Below, in pieces: positions 1 through 5,447 of a DNA stretch of 7,703 nucleotides. Made by a program: the position numbers and the translations under genes. Every line of letters starts with the position of its first letter. The stretch's first letter is position 1. The DNA lies in assembly GCA_900765705.1 (NCBI GenBank), contig CAAFSR010000216.1:1-7703 (forward strand), given 5' to 3'. The stretch is from an uncultured Faecalibacterium sp. (GTDB lineage Bacteria; Bacillota; Clostridia; Oscillospirales; Ruminococcaceae). The notes under the pieces are model-generated. The model ran no database searches, was not told the DNA's origin, and saw nothing but the letters and a program-made list of their open reading frames with translations.

Positions 1-13
1 GAATAAGTGAAAA

Positions 14-45
14 TTTGTGCAGAAACAGGCGGCAAACCGCACAAA
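14..45. repeat. Inverted repeat upstream of the first promoter
   Basis: TTTGTGC at 14-20 pairs with GCACAAA at 39-45, and an inner GCGG (29-32) can pair with CCGC (37-40) across a CAAA loop. The two pairings compete for GC at 39-40. No T-run follows, so it is a poor terminator candidate. It lies just upstream of the -35 element and could be a regulator site or the remnant of an upstream unit. The rest of positions 1-60 shows no gene. Confidence 0.25.
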
Positions 46-60
46 ATAAATACGGGTGTC

Positions 61-89
61 TTGTGTACAGCGGCGAAATGCGGTATACT
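61..89 (+). promoter_or_regulatory. Likely sigma-A promoter of the lipoprotein operon
   Basis: TTGTGT (61-66, three of six matches to TTGACA) and TATACT (84-89, five of six matches to TATAAT) are separated by exactly 17 nt. Transcription would begin near 96, about 60 nt upstream of the chosen start codon and at the very base of the leader hairpin. It is the only good promoter upstream of the four-gene unit. Confidence 0.5.
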
Positions 90-94
90 TACCC

Positions 95-120
95 TGTATC
101 TGCCCTTTGGCAGAGATACA
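95..120 (+). promoter_or_regulatory. Leader stem-loop at the predicted 5' end
   Basis: TGTATCTGCC (95-104) pairs with GGCAGAGATACA (109-120) across a CTTT loop, giving ten base pairs with a two-base AG bulge in the right arm. The predicted transcription start is at about 96, so the mRNA would begin with this hairpin. A 5'-terminal stem-loop commonly stabilises mRNA. No T-run follows, so it is not a terminator. The function is inferred. Confidence 0.4.
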
Positions 121-124
121 CGAA

Positions 125-140
125 AAAGAAAATTTTCTTT
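125..140. repeat. Perfect 16-bp palindrome in the lipoprotein leader
   Basis: AAAGAAAATTTTCTTT is its own reverse complement. It lies between the leader hairpin and the ribosome binding site at 149-155. It is AT-rich in a GC-rich window. It might bind a repressor as DNA, but low-complexity A/T runs can form such palindromes by chance. Confidence 0.25.
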
Positions 141-158
141 GTTTCTATGAGGAAAGCT

Positions 159-701
159 ATGAAGATGAAAAAACAGCTTTTGGCACTGCTGCTGGCTGCG
201 GCCATGGTGCTTAGCCTGACCGGCTGCAAGGATACCCTGAAAAAGGTGGTGCAGAAGGTAACGGGTCATTCCGAGGAAGTGCAGGAGGAGGATACCACCC
301 GCTGGGCGGAATCCACCACCGACCCGCTGATCATTCAGGGCATTGCAGACCCTTCGGCAAAGTATGCCACCGCCACCGCAGACGGCTGCCTGTATGCGGT
401 GTTCAACGGCATCTGGAGCCGCAACACCGGCTACTTTACCGTGCCGGGCGGCAGTTTGAACATGATAGCCTGCGGCACCGCCGAGGGCACCCAGAAGTTC
501 AAGCTCGCACTGTGGAAAAAGGTGAGCGGCGGCGCAGAGTATGTGCCGGACAGCACCTACTACGTCAAGACCGACGGCACCGACTACCGCTGCACCATTT
601 CCGGGCTGGACCCGGCGGCGCAGTACCGCGTGACCATCTCGTATGATTCCAGCCGGTACTACCTGTACGGCCTGCTGAAGGTGGAGGGCATTGCCGGATG
701 A
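159..701 (+). CDS. Small lipoprotein of unknown function
   Basis: I do not recognise the family. The chosen ATG gives 180 residues. GAGGAAA (149-155) is suitably spaced for the ATG at 159; ATGs at 147 and 165 are in frame, but the first precedes this site. The open frame extends back to a TTG at 15, but that would bury the signal peptide and lies upstream of the predicted promoter. Residues 4-6 are basic/polar (KKQ), then a hydrophobic run leads to a lipobox LTGC with Cys23 as the lipidated residue, so the protein should be anchored outside the membrane. A charged linker (about 24-50) precedes a Gly/Thr/Tyr-rich, probably beta-stranded domain (about 55-180) containing SGLDPAAQYRVTISYD, which resembles the end of a fibronectin-III-like sandwich. 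Its stop overlaps the next start (ATGA), so it is probably translationally coupled to the transporter. Confidence 0.8.
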   Translation: MKMKKQLLALLLAAAMVLSLTGCKDTLKKVVQKVTGHSEEVQEEDTTRWAESTTDPLIIQGIADPSAKYATATADGCLYAVFNGIWSRNTGYFTVPGGSLNMIACGTAEGTQKFKLALWKKVSGGAEYVPDSTYYVKTDGTDYRCTISGLDPAAQYRVTISYDSSRYYLYGLLKVEGIAG

Positions 702-1615
702 CGAGCCAGACAAAAAATTCAATGCTGCTGATGCTGTGCGCCCTGATCTGGGGCACAGCCTTTGTGGCGCAGAGCGCCGGCTCCGGCATGGGTGCGTTCT
801 CCTTTCTGGCGGGGCGCAGCTGGATGGCAGTTCTGGTGCTGATCCCCACGGTCAAAGCGTTTGACGCCTTGCACCACCGGCAGGGCAGGCCGGACGGCAA
901 GCCCAAGACGGCGGCCGAGCGCAAGCTGCTGTGGAAGGCCGGGCTTGTGTGCGGCACGCTGCTGTTTCTGGCCAGTGCGGCGCAGCAGCTGGGCATCACG
1001 CTGGACCCCTCCACCGCAAAGGCGGGCTTTTTGACCGCCATGTATGTGGTGCTGGTGCCGGTGTTCGGCCTGTTTCTGGGCCGCAAGGGCAGCGCACAGC
1101 TGTGGGTGAGCATGGCCATTGCCGTGGTGGGCCTGTACCTGCTGTGCATGAAGGACGGCTTTGGCAACATCCGGAGCAGCGACTGGCTGCTGCTTTTGTG
1201 TGCGGTGCTGTTCAGCTTCCAGATCATGGCGGTGGATCATTTTTCCCCGCAGATGGACGGCGTGCGCCTGAGCCTTGTGGAGTTTTTTGTGGTGTCGGTG
1301 GAAAGCACCGTGGCGGCGCTGCTGTTCGAGCAGCCGACCATGGCGGAGTTTGTCGCCTACGCCGGGCCCATCCTGTACTGCGGCGTGATGTCCAGCGGTG
1401 TGGGCTACACCCTGCAAATTCTGGGCCAGCGGGACCTGAACCCCGCGGTCGCAAGCCTGATCATGTGTCTGGAGAGCGTATTCAGCGCGCTGGGCGGCTG
1501 GCTGCTGCTGCACCAGAACCTCTCCTTCCGGGAATCCTCCGGCTGTGTGCTGCTGTTTGCCGCCGTGGTGCTGGCACAGCTGCCCCTTGGCCGCCTGATG
1601 CGGAGCAAGGCCTGA
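698..1615 (+). CDS. EamA/DMT-superfamily transporter
   Basis: This 305-residue membrane protein belongs to the drug/metabolite transporter superfamily, whose members usually move amino acids, metabolites or drugs across the cytoplasmic membrane. It has the expected layout of two EamA repeats, at about 10-150 and 163-297, giving around ten helices. Characteristic stretches are LIWGTAFVAQ in the first helix, the PSTAKAGFLTAMYVVLVP segment (104-121) closing repeat 1, and LESVFSALGGWLLLHQ (258-273) near the end of repeat 2. A soluble loop near 58-78 is rich in charged residues. The ATG overlaps the lipoprotein stop, with GGAGGG (683-688) nine nt upstream inside the preceding gene. Substrate cannot be read from the sequence. 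Coupling to a lipoprotein suggests a shared role at the envelope, but this is only inference. Confidence 0.88.
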   Translation: MTSQTKNSMLLMLCALIWGTAFVAQSAGSGMGAFSFLAGRSWMAVLVLIPTVKAFDALHHRQGRPDGKPKTAAERKLLWKAGLVCGTLLFLASAAQQLGITLDPSTAKAGFLTAMYVVLVPVFGLFLGRKGSAQLWVSMAIAVVGLYLLCMKDGFGNIRSSDWLLLLCAVLFSFQIMAVDHFSPQMDGVRLSLVEFFVVSVESTVAALLFEQPTMAEFVAYAGPILYCGVMSSGVGYTLQILGQRDLNPAVASLIMCLESVFSALGGWLLLHQNLSFRESSGCVLLFAAVVLAQLPLGRLMRSKA

Positions 1616-1616
1616 G

Positions 1617-2171
1617 ATGCCGGCAAAGCCGTGCGCCCAGCTGCGCAGCGTGGAGGGCATCCAGTACGAGCTGGTGCGCAAAAAGGTAAAGCAGCTGCAC
1701 CTGCGGGTGCGGAATAACGGCACCGTGATGGTAAGCATTCCCCTGACGGCCAGTCTGGAACAGGCTGACCGTTTTGTGCTGCAGAACGCCCAGTGGATCC
1801 GGGATACCCGGGTGAAGAACATCGCCAAGCTGAACAGGGACAACGCCGACCTGCCGGATAAGGCTACGGCGCTGGCCTGCTTTACTGCCATGAGTGATAA
1901 GGTCTACCCGGCCTTTGCCGGGGTGCTGGGCGGGCAGAAGCCCATCCTCAAGGTGCGCAGCATGACCAGCTGCTGGGGCGTGTGCTGCCCGGGCAAGCGG
2001 CAGATCACCTTTGCTTTGCAGCTGTATAATCAGCCCCCTGCGGCGCAGATCTATGTGGTAGTACACGAGTACTGCCACTTTTTACAGCTGAACCACAGCC
2101 CGGCCTTCTGGGCAGAGGTGGAAAAGCTGCTGCCGGACTGGAAGGCCCGACGGGAGCTGCTGAAAAGATAA
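1617..2171 (+). CDS. YgjP-like (M48-type) zinc metallopeptidase domain protein
   Basis: This 184-residue soluble protein matches the YgjP/DUF45 family of putative zinc metallopeptidases. The N-terminal part (about 9-70) has the typical opening with RKKVKQLHLRVRNNGTVMVSIP. It is followed by the family signature MTSCWGVC (116-123), the equivalent of the usual MKSRWGSC, and the zinc site HEYCH (His150, Glu151, His154) with His160 in NHSPAFW as the likely third ligand. All expected catalytic and ligand residues are present, so it is probably active. The family's biological substrate is not settled. The ATG lies one nt after the transporter stop, with AAGG (1607-1610) six nt upstream, so it is co-translated within the operon. 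No signal peptide or membrane segment is seen. No functional link to the flanking transporters is evident. Confidence 0.88.
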   Translation: MPAKPCAQLRSVEGIQYELVRKKVKQLHLRVRNNGTVMVSIPLTASLEQADRFVLQNAQWIRDTRVKNIAKLNRDNADLPDKATALACFTAMSDKVYPAFAGVLGGQKPILKVRSMTSCWGVCCPGKRQITFALQLYNQPPAAQIYVVVHEYCHFLQLNHSPAFWAEVEKLLPDWKARRELLKR

Positions 2172-2185
2172 TCTATCGTAAAAAC

Positions 2186-2202
2186 GGAGGGGAATTCCCT
2201 TG
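2186..2202 (+). promoter_or_regulatory. Ribosome binding site fixing a TTG start
   Basis: GGAGGGG (2186-2192) lies seven nt ahead of TTG (2200-2202). The next in-frame ATG is codon 43, inside the first helical region, so TTG is the credible start. The spacer forms a GGGAATTCCC palindrome (2190-2199) that overlaps the ribosome binding site and might tune initiation. Confidence 0.75.
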
Positions 2203-3690
2203 GAAAACGAAAAAAAGACCGGCGATAAATATTCCAAACTGGCCGGCAATACCCTGATCTTTGCAATTTCCAGCTTTTCGTCCAAACTGCTCACCCTGAT
2301 CGTACAGCCCTTTCTGACCTACGCCATGGCGGAGATCTCGGATCTGGGTCTGTCCAAGATCCTGAGCCAGTACGCAAACCTGCTCATCCCCTTTGTGTCT
2401 ATGGGTATGTCCAACGCCATCATCCGCTTTGGTCTGGACAAGGGCAACAGCGAAAAACAGGTGTTCACCAACGGCCTGCTCACCATTCTGGGCGGCTTTG
2501 GCATTCTGGTGCTGTGCTGGCCCGTCACCCAATTTTTGCCGGATATGGCGCAGTACGGCCTGCTGATCTACATCTATGTGCTCATGAGCTGCCTGCGTAC
2601 CCTGTGCACCCAGTTCGTGCGCAGCCGCCAGTGGAATAAGCTGGTGGCAGTGGACGGCGTGCTGTGCACCGTGGCTACCATGGCATTCTATGTGCTGTAT
2701 CTGGTGGGCTTCAAGTGGGGCGCCAACGGCTACCTGCTGGCCATCATCAGCGGCGACCTGACCAGTGTGCTGTTTTTGCTGTTCACCGGTAAGCTGTGGA
2801 ACTATGTGGAGCTGAAGGGCATCAACAAAAAGCTGTGGCGGCAGATGCTCAACTTTTCGCTGCCCATGATCCCGGCGCAGATCAGCTTCTGGATCATCAA
2901 CGCCTCCGACCTGTTCTTTGTGCGCGAGATGTGCGAGGGGCTGGATGGGCGCACCGGCAACGCATGGAGCGGCCTGCTTTCCACCGGCTACTTCCTGCCC
3001 ACCATCCTGACCACGCTGGGCCTGATCTTCTACGATGCGTGGCAGCTTTCCGCCGTCACCGAGGAGGAGGGCCGCGCCCGGTTCTTTACCCAGATCTTCC
3101 GCACCTATTCCAGCGTGCTGTTCTGCTGTGCGGCGGGCATTATCTGGCTATGCCGCCCGGTGATGCACGTGATGAAGTCCAACTACTACTACGCATGGCA
3201 CTTCGTGCCGTTCCTCGTGCTGGCTTCCACCTGCAGCTGCTTCAACCAGTTCATGAACAGCGTCTATGTGGTCACCAAAAAGTCGCAGCGCAGCATGGTC
3301 ACCATGATGGCGGGCGCTGTGAGCAACTGCATCATGAACTACTTCTTCATCAAGAGGTGGGGGCCTGTGGGCGCGACCTATGCGTCCTTCCTTGGCCTTG
3401 CGCTGGTGTTCACCCTGCGCGCGGTGGACGCCCACCGCATGATCGGGATGCACGTCCACCCGGGGCGGGTGCTGGCAAACGCCGCCGTGCTGGTGTTCGA
3501 GGCCTTTGTGCTGCTGGCAGAACCGCCGCTGTACGGGCTGTGGACGGGGCTGATCACGCTGGCGGTCATCCTGTACAACTTTGCGGGCGTATGGGCCATG
3601 GCGCGGGTGCTGCTGCCCCGCCTGCTGGGACGCCGGGGCAAGGCACTGGTAGCCGCCGTGGACGGCTGGCTGAAGCCGAAAAAGGCGTAA
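2200..3690 (+). CDS. Oligosaccharide flippase (Wzx-like, MOP superfamily)
   Basis: This 496-residue polytopic membrane protein resembles the polysaccharide-biosynthesis (PST/Wzx) branch of the MOP superfamily, which flips lipid-linked sugars across the cytoplasmic membrane. The family-typical N-terminus runs KLAGNTLIFAISSFSSKLL (residues 13-31), then QPFLTYAMAEISDLG and the MGMSNAIIRFGLDKG segment (68-82). Later come LNFSLPMIPAQISFWIINASD (217-237) and the conserved NYFFIKRWGPVGATYAS stretch (380-396). Around 12-14 hydrophobic segments are present, and length is normal for the family. Start is TTG with a strong ribosome binding site. It ends the four-gene unit. No glycosyltransferases lie nearby, which is unusual for a Wzx and leaves the sugar substrate unknown; a lipid-precursor or peptidoglycan-related role is possible. 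Confidence 0.85.
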   Translation: MENEKKTGDKYSKLAGNTLIFAISSFSSKLLTLIVQPFLTYAMAEISDLGLSKILSQYANLLIPFVSMGMSNAIIRFGLDKGNSEKQVFTNGLLTILGGFGILVLCWPVTQFLPDMAQYGLLIYIYVLMSCLRTLCTQFVRSRQWNKLVAVDGVLCTVATMAFYVLYLVGFKWGANGYLLAIISGDLTSVLFLLFTGKLWNYVELKGINKKLWRQMLNFSLPMIPAQISFWIINASDLFFVREMCEGLDGRTGNAWSGLLSTGYFLPTILTTLGLIFYDAWQLSAVTEEEGRARFFTQIFRTYSSVLFCCAAGIIWLCRPVMHVMKSNYYYAWHFVPFLVLASTCSCFNQFMNSVYVVTKKSQRSMVTMMAGAVSNCIMNYFFIKRWGPVGATYASFLGLALVFTLRAVDAHRMIGMHVHPGRVLANAAVLVFEAFVLLAEPPLYGLWTGLITLAVILYNFAGVWAMARVLLPRLLGRRGKALVAAVDGWLKPKKA

Positions 3691-3697
3691 AAATATT

Positions 3698-3746
3698 AAA
3701 AAAAGGGGGTTTTGAAAAGCCGCAGGCTTTTCAAAACCTCTTTTTT
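3698..3746 (+). terminator. Strong intrinsic terminator after the flippase gene
   Basis: GGTTTTGAAAAGCC (3708-3721) pairs perfectly with GGCTTTTCAAAACC (3725-3738) across a three-base GCA loop, followed by TC and six T (3741-3746). A run of seven A followed by GGGGG (3698-3709) precedes the stem, so it could also stop transcription coming from the other strand. It ends the lipoprotein-to-flippase unit and insulates the next promoter. Confidence 0.92.
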
Positions 3747-3802
3747 CATGGCAGAATCTTTTACAATTTATGGAATTTGCTCAAGTTTTTTCCTTCTGGC
3801 GG

Positions 3803-3831
3803 TTGACGGCATGGCCCTGAATCCGTATACT
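3803..3831 (+). promoter_or_regulatory. Strong sigma-A promoter for the DUF1538 / P-II unit
   Basis: TTGACG (3803-3808, five of six) and TATACT (3826-3831, five of six) are 17 nt apart, the best promoter in the window. Transcription should start near 3838, immediately before the repeated TGTACAAA motif. The 190-nt gap before the gene otherwise holds only the upstream terminator and AT-rich sequence. Confidence 0.75.
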
Positions 3832-3842
3832 ATAAATATATC

Positions 3843-3861
3843 TTGTACAAAAATGTACAAA
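3843..3861. promoter_or_regulatory. Candidate operator: paired TGTACA elements at the transcription start
   Basis: TTGTACA (3843-3849) and TGTACAA (3854-3860) form a perfect dyad around AAAA. Read as direct repeats, TGTACAAA occurs at 3844-3851 and 3854-3861, offset by exactly ten bases, about one helical turn. Lying just after the predicted start of transcription, it is well placed for a repressor. I cannot name the regulator; TTGT/ACAA half-sites occur in several families, including GntR types. Confidence 0.5.
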
Positions 3862-3874
3862 CAGGATACAGACG

Positions 3875-3884
3875 AAAGGCGGTG
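3875..3884 (+). promoter_or_regulatory. Awkward ribosome binding site of the DUF1538 gene
   Basis: AAAGGCGGTG departs from AAAGGAGGTG by one base, and its last three bases are the only plausible conventional start (GTG at 3882). The short AAAGG core ends two nt before that GTG, closer than normal. If the full ten-base motif is the ribosome binding site, initiation would fall on ATC (3888) or ATT (3891), both in frame. The start is therefore uncertain by a few codons. Confidence 0.4.
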
Positions 3885-5432
3885 GACATCATTCTCAGAC
3901 GATCGCTCCCCAAGCTGCGGGAAAAGCTTTTGGAGGCGCTGCAGGCGGTGCTGCCCATTGTGGCCATTGTGCTGGTGCTCTGCTTTACGGTAGCACCGGT
4001 ATCGCCCAGCATCCTGCTGTGCTTTTTGCTGGGCGCTGCCATGATCGTGGTGGGCATCATGTTCTTTACTCTGGGTGCAGAGATGAGCATGACCCCCATG
4101 GGCGAGCGTGTGGGTGCAGTTATCACCCGCAGCCGCAAGCTGCCCCTCATCCTCGTGCTCGGCTTTTTGCTGGGCTTCCTGATTACCATCTCGGAGCCGG
4201 ACTTACAGGTGCTGGCAGATCAGGTGCCCTCCATCCCCAGCGGTACGCTGATCCTCTCGGTGGCGGCGGGCGTGGGCCTGTTTCTGGTCTTTGCCTTTTT
4301 GCGTATGCTCATCGGCGTTGCGCTGCCAAAGCTGCTGGTGCTGTTCTACGGGCTCATCTTTGTGCTGGCAGCCTTTGTGCCCAAGGAGTTTCTTGCCGTG
4401 GCGTTTGACTCCGGCGGCGTGACCACCGGCCCCATGACCGTGCCCTTTATCATGGCGCTGGGCGTGGGCGTTTCCGCCATCCGCAGCGACCGCCACGCGG
4501 CGGACGACAGCTTTGGTCTGGTGGCCATGTGCTCCATCGGCCCCATTCTGGCGGTGCTGACGCTGGGCATCGCGTTCCGCGCAGCGGACAGCACCTACAT
4601 CCCGCCCGTTCTGCCGGAGGTGGCAGACTCGGTGGAGCTGTGGAGCCTGTTCCGGGAGGGTCTGCCCACCTATCTGGCCGAGATCGCCCGCTCGCTGCTG
4701 CCCATCGTGCTGATGTTCGGGGCATTTCAGCTCATCGCCCTGCGGCTGGACCGTCGCACGCTGGGGCGCATCGGCGTGGGCCTTGTGTATACCTATATCG
4801 GCCTTGTGCTCTTTCTGACCGGCGCAAACGTGGGCTTTATGCCCGCCGGTAACTATCTGGGGCAGGTGCTGGCCGGCTGCGGGATGCGCTGGGTGATCAT
4901 CCCCATTGGGATGCTCATCGGCTACTTCATCGTCAAGGCCGAGCCTGCGGTCTATGTGCTGAACAAGCAGGTGGAAGAGGTGACCGACGGCGCTATCTCG
5001 GCGCAGGCCATGGGTCTGGCGCTTTCCGCAGGCGTGTCCATCTCGGTGGGCCTTGCCATGGTGCGGGTGCTGACCGGCATCTCCATCCTGTGGTTCCTTG
5101 TGCCGGGCTATGTGTTCGCCATCAGCATCTCCTTTGTGGTGCCCAAGCTCTTCACCGCCATCGCGTTCGACGCGGGCGGCGTGGCTTCCGGCCCCATGAC
5201 CGCAACCTTCCTGCTGCCGCTGGCGCAGGGTGCTTGCGTGGCGGTGGGCGGCAATATTGTGACCGACGCCTTCGGCGTGGTGGCTATGGTCGCCATGACC
5301 CCGCTGATCACCGTGCAGATGATGGGTCTGGTGGCGCAGCTGCGCACCCGCAAGGCACGCGTGGCGCAGCCCGCTGCGGCGCTTGCCACCGTGTTTGCAG
5401 AGCTGCCGGATGACGCCATTATTGAGCTGTAA
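3882..5432 (+). CDS. Duplicated DUF1538 membrane protein, putative P-II-controlled transporter
   Basis: This is a polytopic membrane protein of about 516 residues that I assign from memory to DUF1538; its substrate is unknown. It is an internal tandem duplication. Matching landmarks from the GTG start are LGAEMSMTPMG (64-74) and TGANVGFMPAG (313-323), SEP (104-106) and AEP (353-355), FDSGGVTTGPMT (175-186) and FDAGGVASGPMT (429-440), DSFG (209-212) and DAFG (462-465). The spacing from TPMG/MPAG to SEP/AEP is identical in both halves. Glycine-rich re-entrant-like motifs in two repeats are typical of secondary transporters, so transport is a reasonable inference. The linker (about 235-270) is polar. 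The C-terminal tail is short, Ala-rich and acidic. GTG is preferred; a TTG at 3843 would start inside the putative operator only about five nt from the predicted mRNA end. The P-II-like gene follows after 12 nt. Confidence 0.8.
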   Translation: MDIILRRSLPKLREKLLEALQAVLPIVAIVLVLCFTVAPVSPSILLCFLLGAAMIVVGIMFFTLGAEMSMTPMGERVGAVITRSRKLPLILVLGFLLGFLITISEPDLQVLADQVPSIPSGTLILSVAAGVGLFLVFAFLRMLIGVALPKLLVLFYGLIFVLAAFVPKEFLAVAFDSGGVTTGPMTVPFIMALGVGVSAIRSDRHAADDSFGLVAMCSIGPILAVLTLGIAFRAADSTYIPPVLPEVADSVELWSLFREGLPTYLAEIARSLLPIVLMFGAFQLIALRLDRRTLGRIGVGLVYTYIGLVLFLTGANVGFMPAGNYLGQVLAGCGMRWVIIPIGMLIGYFIVKAEPAVYVLNKQVEEVTDGAISAQAMGLALSAGVSISVGLAMVRVLTGISILWFLVPGYVFAISISFVVPKLFTAIAFDAGGVASGPMTATFLLPLAQGACVAVGGNIVTDAFGVVAMVAMTPLITVQMMGLVAQLRTRKARVAQPAAALATVFAELPDDAIIEL

Positions 5433-5447
5433 AGGAGGCAGAACGTG
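5431..5447 (+). promoter_or_regulatory. Consensus ribosome binding site for the P-II-like gene
   Basis: AAAGGAGG (5431-5438) overlaps the upstream TAA and lies six nt before the GTG at 5445. It is much stronger than the site of the membrane-protein gene, so the soluble sensor may be translated more efficiently than the membrane protein from the same mRNA. Confidence 0.8.

Noticed and set aside
15..158. Upstream extension of the lipoprotein to a TTG at 15
   Set aside because: It would put 48 extra residues before the signal peptide and lies upstream of the predicted promoter, with a good ribosome binding site further down.
931..1689. Plus-strand open frame inside the transporter gene
   Set aside because: Gly/Ala/Arg-rich out-of-frame shadow; it shows no domain and overlaps an intact EamA protein.
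719..1891. A 390-codon open frame on the minus strand, plus shorter ones at 565-1227 and 1482-2078
   Set aside because: They are antisense to three clearly recognised genes, have His/Gln/Arg-rich low-complexity translations typical of GC-rich antisense frames, and cross gene boundaries.
2796..3806. 336-codon plus-strand open frame overlapping the flippase gene
   Set aside because: It is out of frame with an intact MOP flippase, rich in Ala/Gly/Arg/His, and reads through the terminator.
3712..3993. Small plus-strand open frame spanning the terminator and promoter before the DUF1538 gene
   Set aside because: It starts inside the terminator stem, crosses the promoter, has no ribosome binding site and no recognisable protein features.
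4616..4634. GGAGGTG followed by an in-frame GTG between the two halves of the DUF1538 protein
   Set aside because: The gap of about 11 nt is long, and the motif follows naturally from Pro-Glu-Val codons; much weaker than the site inside the P-II-like gene.
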